Source of the DNA: Methylobacterium sp. 2A
GTDB taxonomy: Bacteria; Pseudomonadota; Alphaproteobacteria; Rhizobiales; Beijerinckiaceae
DNA: 64,000 nucleotides
Assembly: GCF_009806555.1 (NCBI RefSeq)
Contig: NZ_VUOK01000005.1
Coordinates: 62,001 to 126,000, forward strand
Direction: 5' to 3'
Positions 1-12,935 of the stretch are shown piece by piece. How positions within the stretch are numbered: the first letter of the stretch is position 1; each line of letters starts with the position of its first letter. A model generated the notes under the pieces. The model was not told where the DNA came from. It ran no database searches and saw only the letters and a list, made by a program, of their open reading frames with translations. The position numbers were made by a program, and so were the translations under genes.

Positions 1-3814
<3,814 letters not shown>

Positions 3815-3815
<1 letters not shown>

Positions 3816-4717
3816 TGGCCAGCGCCAGCTACGAATCCCGCCGGGGCGAGCTCACCACCTATTTCGATCGCACCGCGGTCGAGGCGTGGTCGCGCCTGAC
3901 CTCGGACGCCCCGGTGAGCCGGATCCGCGCCACCGTGCGGGCCGGGCGCGACGCCATGCGGGCGAGGCTGCTCTCCTGGCTGCCAGTCGACATGACCGGC
4001 CTGCGGCTGCTCGATGCCGGCTGCGGTACCGGGGCGCTCAGCGTCGAGGCGGCGCGGCGGGGGGCCGAGGTCGTGGCGATCGATGTCTCGCCGACGCTGA
4101 TCGGGCTGGCGCAGGAGCGGCTGCCGGCGATGTCCGGCGCGGGGCGCATCGAGTTCCGGGTGGGGGACATGCTCGATCCCGGGCTCGGGCGGTTCGACCA
4201 CGTGGTGGCCATGGACTCGCTGATCCACTACCGCGCCGCCGACATCGCCCGGGCACTGGCTGTGCTGGGTGCGCGCACGGATGGGTCGGTGCTGTTCACC
4301 GTGGCGCCGCGCACGGCTTTGCTGACGCTGATGCACGCGGCCGGAAAATTTTTTCCGCGCGGCGACCGCTCGCCGGCGATCGTGCCGGTGACCGAGGGCG
4401 GATTGCGGCGGCGGATCTCTTCAGAGCCTGCGCTCGACGGCTTCGTCTGGGCGCAGAGCCACCGGATCAACAGCGGGTTCTACCTGTCGAACGCGGTGGC
4501 GCTGACGCGCACTCTCCCTCCCCCCTCTGCGGGGGAGGGTACCCTGCGCAGCAGGGGGGGAGAGGGGAAGCCGGCTTCCGGAAGGGGAGAGTGCCTTCAT
4601 GAAGGCCGCGCCGGTTCCTGCACCGTCGCTCCCCTCTCCCGACCCCTGCTGACGCAGGGGCCACCCTCCCCCGCAGAGGGGGGAGGGAGCCCATCGGGGG
4701 CGGGGGTGCGATCATGA
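3815..4717 (+). CDS. bchM: Mg-protoporphyrin IX O-methyltransferase with repeat-encoded C-terminal tail
   Basis: BchM transfers a methyl group from S-adenosylmethionine to the C13 propionate of Mg-protoporphyrin IX. SAM-binding motif I (LLDAGCGTGAL) is at residues 65-75. The ATG at 3815 is chosen because it overlaps the bchL stop by one base and gives the typical N-terminus. Homology ends near residue 233 (LSNAVALTR). The remaining 67 or so residues are low-complexity and are encoded by a palindromic repeat (4514-4689) plus a short tail. The stop still forms an ATGA overlap with lhaA, so an ancestral junction seems to have survived insertion of the repeat inside the frame. The family is usually about 225-235 residues; this product would be 300. 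The effect of the tail on activity is unknown. Confidence 0.95.
4514..4689. repeat. Family A palindromic repeat, copy 1 (inside bchM 3' end)
   Basis: This is a 176-bp element whose first 27 bases (4514-4540) are the exact reverse complement of its last 27 (4663-4689). The arms are C-rich then G-rich around CTCTGCGGGGG. Inner arms also pair (GGAGAGGGG against CCCCTCTCC). There is no open transposase gene. Near-identical arms recur at 12950, 27965 and 33907, with degraded copies at 40383 and 56012. It lies in frame within bchM. Confidence 0.9.
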
Positions 4718-6141
4718 CCGCATCCCAAAACCTCACCCGCGCCCTGATGCGCCTCGGCCCGGCGGTGCTTCCCTTCGCGGATGCCGCCACCGTCGAGCTG
4801 CCGCTGGGGCGTCTGCTCCGCCTCGCCCTGTTCCAGGTCACCGTCGGCATGGCGGCGGTGCTGCTGATCGGCACCCTCAACCGGGTGATGATCGTCGAAC
4901 TCGGCGTCCCGGCCTGGATCGTCGCGATGATGCTGGCGCTGCCGCTGGTCTTCGCCCCCCTGCGGGCGCTGGTCGGCTTCCGCTCCGACACGCACCGCTC
5001 GGTGCTGGGCTGGCGGCGCGTGCCCTATATCTGGTTCGGCACGCTGCTCCAGTTCGGCGGGCTGGCGATCATGCCGTTCGCCCTGCTGATCCTGTCGGGC
5101 GACACGACCGGGCCGCTCTGGGTCGGCGATCTCGCGGCGGCGCTGGCCTTCCTGCTGGTCGGTGCGGGCCTGCACACCACCCAGACCGTCGGGCTCGCCC
5201 TCGCCACCGACCTCGCCCCCGCGCATGCCCGCCCGAAGGTGGTGGCTTTGCTCTGCGCGGCTCTGCTGTTCGGCATGATGGCGAGTGCCGTGATGTTCGG
5301 CCTGTGCCTCGCCCATTTCTCGCCCGTGCGCCTGATCCAGGTGATCCAGGGCGCGGCGCTCGTCACCATCATCCTCAACGGCTTCGCCCTGTGGAAGCAG
5401 GAGCCGCGCGATCCGAGCCGCACCCGGGAGGCACCGCAGCGCGACTTCCGGGCCTCCTGGCGGGCCTATGCCGGGCAGGGCACCGCCCGGCGGCGCCTCG
5501 TGGCGATCGGTCTCGGCACGGCCGGCTTCTCCATGCAGGACATCCTGCTCGAACCCTATGGCGGCCAGATCCTGCACCTCTCGGTCGCCGCCACCACGGC
5601 GCTGACCGCGTTGCTGGCCGCCGGCGGCGGGCTCGGCCTGCTGATCGCCGCCCGCTGGCTCAATCGCGGCGGCGATCCGTTCCGCGTCTCGGCGGTCGGC
5701 GTCGGGATCGGCATCCTGGCCTTCTCGGCGGTGGTGTTCGCCGCCCCGCTCGCCTCGGCCGACCTGTTCGCGGCGGGCGTCAGCCTGATCGGGCTCGGCG
5801 GCGGCCTGTTCGCCCACGGCACGCTCACCGCCTCGATGAACCGCGCCGGCCCCGAGGATACCGGCCTCGCCCTCGGCGCCTGGGGCGCCGTGCAGGCGAC
5901 CGCCGCCGGCCTGTCGATCGCGGCGAGCGGCCTCGTGCGCGACGTCGGCGGCGCCATCGCCCAGTCGGGGGTGCTCGGCGAGGGCATGAACGAGCCCGCC
6001 ATCGGCTACCTCATCGTCTACCACATCGAGATCGCCCTGCTGTTCGCGGCCCTCCTCGCGCTCGGGCCGCTGGTGCGGGAGGACGCGCGGGCAGAGACGC
6101 AACTCCGGCTCGGCGGCGATCTTGCCGGCCGGGCGGCCTGA
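4714..6141 (+). CDS. lhaA: LhaA/PucC-family light-harvesting assembly membrane protein
   Basis: This is an integral membrane protein of the BCD/PucC branch of the major facilitator superfamily. Family members help assemble light-harvesting 1 complex around the reaction centre and may deliver bacteriochlorophyll. The 475-residue product has about 12 hydrophobic segments and the family-typical stretch with GFRSDTHRSVLGWRRVPYIW near residues 88-108. The start overlaps the bchM stop (ATGA). Its position between bchM and puhA is the usual place of lhaA rather than of pucC, which normally accompanies LH2 genes; no LH2 genes are seen here. Confidence 0.93.
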   Translation: MTASQNLTRALMRLGPAVLPFADAATVELPLGRLLRLALFQVTVGMAAVLLIGTLNRVMIVELGVPAWIVAMMLALPLVFAPLRALVGFRSDTHRSVLGWRRVPYIWFGTLLQFGGLAIMPFALLILSGDTTGPLWVGDLAAALAFLLVGAGLHTTQTVGLALATDLAPAHARPKVVALLCAALLFGMMASAVMFGLCLAHFSPVRLIQVIQGAALVTIILNGFALWKQEPRDPSRTREAPQRDFRASWRAYAGQGTARRRLVAIGLGTAGFSMQDILLEPYGGQILHLSVAATTALTALLAAGGGLGLLIAARWLNRGGDPFRVSAVGVGIGILAFSAVVFAAPLASADLFAAGVSLIGLGGGLFAHGTLTASMNRAGPEDTGLALGAWGAVQATAAGLSIAASGLVRDVGGAIAQSGVLGEGMNEPAIGYLIVYHIEIALLFAALLALGPLVREDARAETQLRLGGDLAGRAA

Positions 6142-6159
6142 GACACGGGGAGGTCCACC

Positions 6160-6939
6160 ATGCCAACCGGCGCACTTACGGGTTACGTCGACGTCGCCCA
6201 GGTCGTGCTCTACGCCTTCTTCCTGTTCTTCGCCGGGCTGGTCTTCTGGCTGCGCCGGGAGGACCGGCGCGAGGGCTACCCCCTGGAGAACGAGGCGGTC
6301 GGGCGCCGCAAGGCGGTCGATCCGATCCTGATCCCCCGCTCCAAGGCGTTCCACCTGCCGGGCGGCGAGACCACCTACGCGCCGCAGGCCGTGCATGGCC
6401 GCGACGACGTCGAGACCGGCATCCCGGCCCGCAAGGTCGAGCCCTGGCCGGGCGCCCCCTACGAGCGCACCGAGGCCTCGCTCCGGGCCGGCGTCGGCCC
6501 CGGCTCCTGGGTGCTCCGCCACGACGTCCACGACAGGACGTGGGACAACGAGATCCGGATCGTGCCCCTGCGGGTGGCGACGAATTTCGTCATCCACGAG
6601 GACGGCCCGAACCCGATCGGCATGACGGTGTTCGGCACCGACAACGCCGTGGCGGGAATCGTCAGCGACGTCTGGGTCGACCGCGGCGAGTCGCTGATCC
6701 GCTACTACGAGGTGGAACTGCCCACGGGCGGGCGCCGCCTGATGCCGACCACCTTCTGCCGGGCCGGCGGCTTCACCAAGACGGTCAAGTCCGAGGCGCT
6801 GCTCGCCAGCCAGTTCGCCGACATCCCCGAGACCCGCGACCCCGACAGCGTCACCTTCCTGGAGGAGGAGCGGATCATGTCGTATTTCGGCGCCGGCACG
6901 CTCTACGCCACGCCGGCCCGGGCGGAGCCCCTGCTATGA
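6160..6939 (+). CDS. puhA: Photosynthetic reaction centre H subunit
   Basis: PuhA is the H subunit of the type II reaction centre. It anchors the L and M subunits and shapes proton uptake to QB. The 259-residue length is typical. A single membrane span at about residues 12-32 (VVLYAFFLFFAGLVFWL) is followed by RREDRREGYPLE and a large cytoplasmic domain. A purine-rich ribosome-binding site (ACGGGGAGG) lies 8-16 bases before the ATG, so this gene can start translation independently of lhaA, which ends 18 bases upstream. The puhB start overlaps its stop (ATGA). Confidence 0.98.
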   Translation: MPTGALTGYVDVAQVVLYAFFLFFAGLVFWLRREDRREGYPLENEAVGRRKAVDPILIPRSKAFHLPGGETTYAPQAVHGRDDVETGIPARKVEPWPGAPYERTEASLRAGVGPGSWVLRHDVHDRTWDNEIRIVPLRVATNFVIHEDGPNPIGMTVFGTDNAVAGIVSDVWVDRGESLIRYYEVELPTGGRRLMPTTFCRAGGFTKTVKSEALLASQFADIPETRDPDSVTFLEEERIMSYFGAGTLYATPARAEPLL

Positions 6940-7586
6940 GCGGCGACTTTCTCCCCGAGGGCACCCCGCGGGGCCTGCCGGGCCCGCTGCCGGCGGGCGA
7001 ACGCATCCTGTGGCAGGGCGCGCCCACCACCGCGGGCCTGCTGGTGCGGGTGTTCCACGCCCGCCTCGTGGTCGCGTGGTTCGCGGCCTGCGCCCTGGCC
7101 TTCGGCCTCGCCGCGGGGTCGTCCGGCGCGGCGCTGACGGTGGTGCTGCCGACCCTGGTGATCGGCGCGGGCGGCGTGGCCCTGCTCGGGCTGCTCGCGT
7201 GGCTGACCCACCGCACCACGCTCTACACGATCACCAACCGCCGGATCGTGCTGCAGGCCGGCATCGCCCTGCCGGTGACCCACAACCTGCCCTTCGCGCA
7301 GATCGACTCCGCGGCGATGCGCGCCTTCACGGACGGCACCGGCGACCTTCCCCTGCGGTTGCGGCCTGGGCTGCGCATCGCCTACCTTCAGCTCTGGCCG
7401 CATGCCCGGCCCTGGCGGCTCGCGCGGACCGAGCCCATGCTGCGCTCCGTGCCGGGGGCGGACGCGGTGGCGGCCCTGCTGGCGCAGGCGCTCGCCGCCC
7501 ATGCCGACGGCGCTGCGCCGCCGGTCCGGGTGGCCCGTCTGGGCCAAGCGAACGAAAATGCCGGCCACCTCGTCGCGGCCGAGTAG
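6936..7586 (+). CDS. puhB: Photosynthetic complex putative assembly protein PuhB
   Basis: PuhB is a membrane protein needed for efficient reaction-centre assembly in purple bacteria. The 216-residue product has two hydrophobic segments (about residues 42-60 and 66-88) followed by a PH-like domain (TTLYTITNRRIVLQAGIAL). The ATG at 6936 overlaps the puhA stop by four bases. PuhB is known to matter for assembly rather than for electron transfer, and the cluster position puhA-puhB-puhC is conserved. Confidence 0.93.
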   Translation: MSGDFLPEGTPRGLPGPLPAGERILWQGAPTTAGLLVRVFHARLVVAWFAACALAFGLAAGSSGAALTVVLPTLVIGAGGVALLGLLAWLTHRTTLYTITNRRIVLQAGIALPVTHNLPFAQIDSAAMRAFTDGTGDLPLRLRPGLRIAYLQLWPHARPWRLARTEPMLRSVPGADAVAALLAQALAAHADGAAPPVRVARLGQANENAGHLVAAE

Positions 7587-7596
7587 GGAGGGGACG

Positions 7597-8106
7597 ATGG
7601 GCGAGCGGGCGGATCACGCCGGCCAGACACCGGTTCGGGTTGCCGCGGGACCGGCGCCGGCCCTGCTGATGATCGGCGCCGGGGCGCTGATGGGCTTCTC
7701 CATGCTGGCGGTCCTGATCGGCAGGAGCGAGGGCGTGGGCCTCGTCGCCCTGCCGGCCGCCAAGCCGGTGGCGCAGCTCGAATTCCGCGCCGAGGACCAG
7801 GCCGACGGCTCGATCGCCCTGCGCAACGTCGCCGACCAAACGATCGTCGCCTGGATCCACCCCGGCGAGGACGGGTTCCTGCGCGGGACGTTGCGGGGCC
7901 TCGCCCAGGCCCGCCAGCGCGACGGCCTCGGTCCGGAAAAGCCGTTCAGCCTGACCCGCTACGACGACGGCCGCCTCGCGCTCGCCGACGAGGCCACCGG
8001 CCGCCGGGTGCCGCTCGAAGCCTTCGGGCCGACCAATGCCGGAGCCTTCGCCCGCCTGATGCCTGCGCCCGGCGCGCCGGGCTCGCCCGCCACGGAGACC
8101 CGGTGA
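7597..8106 (+). CDS. puhC: Photosynthetic complex assembly protein PuhC
   Basis: PuhC is a single-span membrane protein that supports assembly and organisation of the LH1-reaction-centre core complex. The 169-residue product has one hydrophobic segment ([21 protein letters not shown], about residues 22-42) and a periplasmic domain carrying the family feature [31 protein letters not shown] text around residues 80-110. The ATG at 7597 is preceded by GGGAGGGG at a good distance; upstream in-frame codons lie inside puhB and are not used here. Confidence 0.9.
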   Translation: MGERADHAGQTPVRVAAGPAPALLMIGAGALMGFSMLAVLIGRSEGVGLVALPAAKPVAQLEFRAEDQADGSIALRNVADQTIVAWIHPGEDGFLRGTLRGLAQARQRDGLGPEKPFSLTRYDDGRLALADEATGRRVPLEAFGPTNAGAFARLMPAPGAPGSPATETR

Positions 8107-8402
8107 TGGGCCTGTTCGGCAGCCGCACCGTCACCGTGCCCTGCACGGTCGAGATCGAGCAGACGCCCGAGAGCCTGCACGCGCACGTGACCCTGGATGC
8201 CGGCTTCGAGATCGAACCCGGCGACGAAGTCCAGGTCCACGACGCGCCGACTTCCGTGCCTTACGGCGAGCGGATCACCGTGCGCCGCACCGCCACGATC
8301 ACCCGGGCCGGGCCGCTGGAACGGGCCTGGACCAAGCTCATCGCCCATCTCGAACTGACCGAACTCTACGAGGTCAGTTTTTCCGAGCGGAGGAAGCTGT
8401 GA
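8106..8402 (+). CDS. Small conserved photosynthesis-cluster protein of unknown function
   Basis: A 98-residue soluble protein without a signal peptide or membrane span. I do not assign a function. Its ATG shares one base with the puhC stop (TGATG) and its end overlaps the acsF GTG start, so it is embedded in the operon and likely translated with acsF. A GTG three bases upstream is an alternative start. Small ORFs between puhC and acsF occur in other alphaproteobacterial photosynthesis clusters, which suggests a role linked to AcsF or core-complex assembly; that is inference from position only. Confidence 0.85.
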   Translation: MGLFGSRTVTVPCTVEIEQTPESLHAHVTLDAGFEIEPGDEVQVHDAPTSVPYGERITVRRTATITRAGPLERAWTKLIAHLELTELYEVSFSERRKL

Positions 8403-9487
8403 ACGCACCCGTCCCGCCCCCATCCGGCCAGCCGCTCCCGAAAACGCCGATCAACGCATCGACCAAGGCCGCGCAGGAGACGACCTTCCTGTCGCCCCGC
8501 TTCTACACAACCGATTTCGACGAGCTCGACCGCACCGACGTCGAGCCGGTGCGGCGCGATTGGGACATCCTCATCGCCGAGCTGCGCGCCGACCCGAACA
8601 AGCGCCACTTCACCCGCAACGCGGAGTTCGACTGCGACCTGTCGCGGATGGAGCCCGAGCTGCGGAAGGAGTTCTTGGATTTTCTGGTCTCCTCGATCAC
8701 GGCAGAGTTTTCCGGCTGCGTGCTCTACGCGGAGATGCGCAAGCGGGCGAAGAACAAGGACATCAAGGAACTGTTCGGCTTCATGAGCCGCGACGAGGCG
8801 CGTCATGCCGGCTTCATCAACGACACGCTCAAGGATTTCGGCATCGGCGTGGATCTCGGATTTCTGACGAAATCGAAAAAATACACGTTCTTCCGGCCGA
8901 AATTCATCTTCTACGCCACCTATCTCTCGGAAAAGATCGGCTACGCCCGCTACATCACGATCTTCCGTGAGCTGGAGCGGCACCCGGAGCGGCGTATCCA
9001 CCCGATCTTCAAGTGGTTCGAATTGTGGTGCAACGACGAGTTCCGCCACGGCGAGGCCTTCGCGCTGCTGATGCGGGCGAACCCGAAGCTGACGAGCGGC
9101 GTGAACCGCTACTGGATCCGGTTCTTCCTGCTCGCCGTCTTCGCCACGATGTATGTGCGCGACCATCACCGCCCGGCCTTCCACGCGGCGCTCGGGGTCG
9201 ATCCGAGCGACTACGACTTCAAGGTCTTCCGGATCACCTCGGAGATTTCCCGCCAGACCTTCCCGCTGGAGCTCGACCTCGACAACCCGAAGTTCAAGGC
9301 AGGGCTCGACCGGCTGCTCGCCTGCTCCCGGGCGATCGCCGACGCCAAGGCGCGGGGCGGCCTCTCCGGCAAGGCGCTGCAGGGCGTCCACGCCGCCCGG
9401 GCGGCCGTGACCTTCGCGCGGCTCTACCTCCTGCCCGTCAAGGCCAACGCCCTGCCGGCCGACATCCGACTCCAGCCGGTCTGGTAG
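8399..9487 (+). CDS. acsF: Aerobic Mg-protoporphyrin IX monomethyl ester cyclase
   Basis: AcsF is the diiron, O2-dependent cyclase that forms the isocyclic ring of (bacterio)chlorophyll. The 362-residue product has the expected diiron-carboxylate motifs: Glu in [21 protein letters not shown], and [13 protein letters not shown]. Use of AcsF, with no anaerobic cyclase bchE in the window, fits an aerobic anoxygenic phototroph. Translation starts at a GTG overlapping the previous stop (GTGA). The next gene, puhE, begins one base after the stop. Confidence 0.97.
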   Translation: MNAPVPPPSGQPLPKTPINASTKAAQETTFLSPRFYTTDFDELDRTDVEPVRRDWDILIAELRADPNKRHFTRNAEFDCDLSRMEPELRKEFLDFLVSSITAEFSGCVLYAEMRKRAKNKDIKELFGFMSRDEARHAGFINDTLKDFGIGVDLGFLTKSKKYTFFRPKFIFYATYLSEKIGYARYITIFRELERHPERRIHPIFKWFELWCNDEFRHGEAFALLMRANPKLTSGVNRYWIRFFLLAVFATMYVRDHHRPAFHAALGVDPSDYDFKVFRITSEISRQTFPLELDLDNPKFKAGLDRLLACSRAIADAKARGGLSGKALQGVHAARAAVTFARLYLLPVKANALPADIRLQPVW

Positions 9488-9488
9488 C

Positions 9489-10277
9489 ATGGCGACTTAC
9501 GCCGCTCCGGTGCTCTACGCGGTGCTGCTCTGGTGGTTCTCCACCGGGCTGATCCTGCTGCTCGACCACGCCCCGCGGCGCACCCATCCGTGGAGCATGG
9601 CCGGGGCGACGCTGCTGCTCGCCGCCGCCCTGGTGGCGATCCGAACCAGCGCCGCGGATACGAGCGCGACGGGGGCCTATACGGCCTTCACGGCGGCGCT
9701 GATCGTCTGGGGCTGGCAGGAGATGAGCTACTATATGGGCTTCCTGTCGGGTCCCCGGCCGGTCGCCTGCGCGCCGGGTTTGCGCGGCCTGGACCGGTTC
9801 TTCGCCGCGCTCGCCACCAGCCTGTGGCACGAATTCGCCATCGTGATCGGCGGCCTCGCGATCCTGGCGCTGGTCTGGGGCAGCCCCAACCGCTTCGCCC
9901 TGTGGACCTACGGCACGCTGGTGGTGATGAACCTCTCGGCGCGGCTCAACCTGTTCCTCGGGGTGCGCAACCTCCACGCCGAGTTCCTGCCGGACCATCT
10001 CGGCTACCTCGCCTGCTATCTCTCGCGAAAACCGATGAACCTGCTGTTCCCGGTCTCGGTGAGCCTCGGGACCATCGCGGCGGCTTTGCTCGGCCGGGCG
10101 GCTCTGGGCGCCGACCTGCTGGAGCACGAGCTGATCGGCTTCACGGTCCTGGCGACGCTGACCGCGCTCGCCACCCTGGAACACTGGTTCCTGATGCTGC
10201 CGTTGCCCTCCGCGGAGCTGTGGCGCTGGAGCCTGCCGGCCCGGGAAGCCGAGGGGGCGGCGCGGCGGCAGGACTAG
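9489..10277 (+). CDS. puhE: Photosynthetic complex assembly protein PuhE
   Basis: PuhE (DUF3623 family) is a polytopic membrane protein implicated in photosynthetic complex assembly in purple bacteria. The 262-residue product has about six to seven hydrophobic segments and the family-typical WGWQEMSYYMGFLSGPR stretch near residues 75-92. It follows acsF by a single base and precedes hemA after a 290-base gap, matching the acsF-puhE-hemA order known from Rhodobacter and related genomes. Confidence 0.93.
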   Translation: MATYAAPVLYAVLLWWFSTGLILLLDHAPRRTHPWSMAGATLLLAAALVAIRTSAADTSATGAYTAFTAALIVWGWQEMSYYMGFLSGPRPVACAPGLRGLDRFFAALATSLWHEFAIVIGGLAILALVWGSPNRFALWTYGTLVVMNLSARLNLFLGVRNLHAEFLPDHLGYLACYLSRKPMNLLFPVSVSLGTIAAALLGRAALGADLLEHELIGFTVLATLTALATLEHWFLMLPLPSAELWRWSLPAREAEGAARRQD

Positions 10278-10567
10278 ATCTGAGTCAATGCGGAGCGCGG
10301 ACGCGGCCTCTAACGACCGGGCCGCCGGAGACGGACAGGAATTCGGCGATGGCGCGGATTGGTGGACACCAGATTTTCGTGATCGGCCTGCAATAGAAGA
10401 CGCGAGAGCCGCGTCCCGGATCCGGTTTCCGGGATGTGGCATCGAAGGACGGACGTCCGGACCTCTACATCCGGGCGCGGCACGCGCATCGATCTGGAAT
10501 TCGTCCAGTGCGAAATCCGGTGTCACAGGCGGGATCAACCCGCCCCAGGGGTTCGGGGAGAGGCGGC

Positions 10568-11785
10568 ATGGATTACGAGACCTTCTTCGGGGCTGAGATC
10601 GCCGGGCTCCACCGGGAGGGCCGCTACCGGGTCTTCACCGACCTTGAGCGCCACGCCGGCAACTTCCCGCACGCCACCCACCACCACCCGGGCGGCACCC
10701 GGCCCGTGACGGTCTGGTGCTCGAACGACTATCTCGGCATGGGCCAGCACCCGGCGGTCACCGAAGCGATGCACGAGGCGATCGACCGCTGCGGCGCGGG
10801 CGCGGGCGGCACGCGCAACATCTCGGGCACCAACCACTACCACGTGCTCCTGGAGCGCGAGCTCGCCGACCTCCACGGCAAGGAGGCGGCCCTGCTGTTC
10901 ACCTCCGGCTACGTGTCGAACTGGGCGGCGCTCGGGACGCTCGCCTCACGCCTGCCGAACTGCGCGGTTTTTTCGGACTCCGAGAACCACGCCTCGATGA
11001 TCGAGGGCATCCGGTTCTCCCGCGCCGAGCGCCACATTTTTCGCCATAACGATCCCGAGGACCTGAATCGCAAGCTCGCCCTGGTCGATCCGGCCCGGCC
11101 GAAGCTGGTGGCCTTCGAGTCGGTCTACTCGATGGACGGCGACATCGCGCCGATCGCCGAGATCTGCGACGTGGCCGAGGCTCACGGGGCGCTCACCTAT
11201 CTCGACGAGGTCCACGCGGTCGGCCTCTACGGCGCGCGCGGCGGCGGCATCTCGGAGCGGGACGGCGTCGCCCACCGGCTCGACGTGATCGAGGGCACGC
11301 TCGGCAAGGCGTTCGCGGTGCATGGCGGCTACATCACGGCCTCGGAAAAGCTCTGCGACTTCGTGCGCAGCTTCGCCTCGGGCTTCATCTTCACGACCTC
11401 GCTGCCGCCGGCGGTGGCGGCGGGCGCGGCGGCCTCGATCCGCCACCTGAAGGCGAGCGGCGCCGAGCGCGCCCGGCATCAGGAGCGGGTCGCGAAGGTC
11501 CGGCAGGCGCTGGAGGCGGCCGACATCCCGACCATGCCGAACGACAGCCACATCGTGCCGGTGATGGTCTGCGACCCCGTGCTGTGCAAGGGCATCTCCG
11601 ACACCCTGCTCGACGAGTTCGGCATCTACGTGCAGCCGATCAACTACCCGACGGTCGCCCGCGGCACCGAGCGCCTGCGGATCACCCCGTCGCCGCTGCA
11701 CAGTGATGCCGACATCGCGCATCTGGTCGAGGCGCTCAGCACGATCTGGGGGCGGATCGGGCTGCGGCAGAAGGCGGCGGAGTAG
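10568..11785 (+). CDS. hemA: 5-aminolevulinate synthase
   Basis: HemA condenses glycine and succinyl-CoA to 5-aminolevulinate, feeding both heme and bacteriochlorophyll. It is a PLP enzyme of the alpha-oxoamine synthase family. The 405-residue product carries the PLP lysine K247 in TLGKAF and the glycine-rich [17 protein letters not shown] region near residues 77-94. The ATG at 10568 is preceded by GGGGAGAGGCGGC, a usable Shine-Dalgarno, and gives the canonical MDYETFF start. The 290-base gap 10278-10567 holds no gene; a promoter there would let hemA be regulated apart from the puh genes, but I see no convincing PpsR (TGT-N12-ACA) site. Confidence 0.97.
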   Translation: MDYETFFGAEIAGLHREGRYRVFTDLERHAGNFPHATHHHPGGTRPVTVWCSNDYLGMGQHPAVTEAMHEAIDRCGAGAGGTRNISGTNHYHVLLERELADLHGKEAALLFTSGYVSNWAALGTLASRLPNCAVFSDSENHASMIEGIRFSRAERHIFRHNDPEDLNRKLALVDPARPKLVAFESVYSMDGDIAPIAEICDVAEAHGALTYLDEVHAVGLYGARGGGISERDGVAHRLDVIEGTLGKAFAVHGGYITASEKLCDFVRSFASGFIFTTSLPPAVAAGAAASIRHLKASGAERARHQERVAKVRQALEAADIPTMPNDSHIVPVMVCDPVLCKGISDTLLDEFGIYVQPINYPTVARGTERLRITPSPLHSDADIAHLVEALSTIWGRIGLRQKAAE

Positions 11786-11796
11786 GGCACTCTTCC

Positions 11797-11898
11797 CTCC
11801 CCCTTGTGGGGAGGGGTAGGGGTGGGGGTGGTGCAGGAGGCACCGCTCCGCTCAATTCTGGACCACCCCCACCTCCGGCTCCTCCCCACAAGGGGGAG
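11797..11898. repeat. Family B palindromic repeat, copy 1
   Basis: This element has perfect 18-bp terminal inverted repeats (11797-11814 and 11881-11898, core CTTGTGGGGAGG). Its interior also pairs (GGGGTGGGGGTGGT against ACCACCCCCACC). A second copy lies at 31308-31444. It fills the hemA-bchI gap and could form a strong hairpin, acting as a terminator or mRNA stabiliser. Confidence 0.85.
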
Positions 11899-11924
11899 GA
11901 GAGGGGGCACAGTGCGAGTTCTGC

Positions 11925-12935
11925 GTGCCCACCTTCCCCTTCTCGGCCATTATCGGCCAGGACGAGATGCGCCAGGCGCTGCTGATCGCGGCGGTGGACC
12001 CGGCGGTCGGCGGCGTGCTGGTCTTCGGCGACCGCGGCACCGGCAAGTCCACGGCGATCCGGGCGCTCGCCGCCCTGCTGCCGCCGATGCGGGCGGTCGC
12101 CGGCTGCCCGTACAATTGCGATCCCGACAGCCCGGCGGAATCCTGCCCCCACTGCGCCGGAGGAGGCCCGCGCAAAAGTCACAAAAAACCGGTGCCGGTG
12201 GTGGACCTGCCGCTCGGCGCCACCGAGGATCGCGTCGTCGGCACCCTCGATCTGGAACGCGCCCTCGGCGCCGGCGTGAAGGCGTTCGAGCCGGGGCTGC
12301 TCGCCCGGGCCAACCGCGGCTTCCTGTACATCGACGAGGTGAACCTGCTGGAGGACCACCTCGTGGATCTCCTGCTCGACGTGGCGGTCTCCGGGGTCAA
12401 CACCGTCGAGCGCGAGGGGCTGTCGCTGCGCCATCCGGCGCGGTTCGTGCTGGTCGGGTCCGGCAACCCGGAGGAGGGGGAGTTGCGCCCGCAGCTCCTC
12501 GACCGGTTCGGGCTGGCCTGCGAGGTCGCGACCCCGAAGGACATCCCGACCCGCATCGCGGTGGTGCGCGCGCGCGACGCCTACGAGCGCGACCCGGAGG
12601 GGTTCTGCGCGGCGCGCGCGGGGGATGAGCGGACAATCCAGAAACGGATTTTGCTGGCCCGGGAGCGCCTTCCATCGGTGACCGTGCCGGACGCCGCCCT
12701 GGAGCGCGCGGCGCGGCTCTGCCTCGCGCTGGGGACGGATGGCTTGCGCGGCGAGTTGACCCTGATGCGCACGGCCCGGGCGCTCGCCGCCCTCGACGGC
12801 GCCGAGACGGTCACCGACGATCACCTGCGTCGCATAGCCCCGGCCGCCCTGCGCCACCGGCTGCGGCGCAACCCGCTCGACGAATCCGGCTCGACCGCCC
12901 GGGTGGAGCGCGCGCTTGCGGAGGTGTTTGCGTGA
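11925..12935 (+). CDS. bchI: Magnesium chelatase ATPase subunit I
   Basis: BchI is the AAA+ subunit that drives Mg2+ insertion through a BchI-BchD double ring acting on BchH. The 336-residue protein begins with the family text PFSAIIGQDEM. It has a P-loop GDRGTGKST at residues 35-43 and a Walker B FLYIDEVNLL near residues 126-135. The start is a GTG at 11925; no other start occurs in this frame downstream of the family B repeat, and no strong Shine-Dalgarno sits at normal spacing. The stop shares one base with the bchD ATG. Confidence 0.97.
   Translation: MPTFPFSAIIGQDEMRQALLIAAVDPAVGGVLVFGDRGTGKSTAIRALAALLPPMRAVAGCPYNCDPDSPAESCPHCAGGGPRKSHKKPVPVVDLPLGATEDRVVGTLDLERALGAGVKAFEPGLLARANRGFLYIDEVNLLEDHLVDLLLDVAVSGVNTVEREGLSLRHPARFVLVGSGNPEEGELRPQLLDRFGLACEVATPKDIPTRIAVVRARDAYERDPEGFCAARAGDERTIQKRILLARERLPSVTVPDAALERAARLCLALGTDGLRGELTLMRTARALAALDGAETVTDDHLRRIAPAALRHRLRRNPLDESGSTARVERALAEVFA

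Noticed and set aside
4597..6597. 666-codon minus-strand frame opposite lhaA and puhA
   Set aside because: The charged low-complexity translation (His/Asp/Arg/Gln-rich) with no motifs is typical of an antisense shadow in high-GC DNA.
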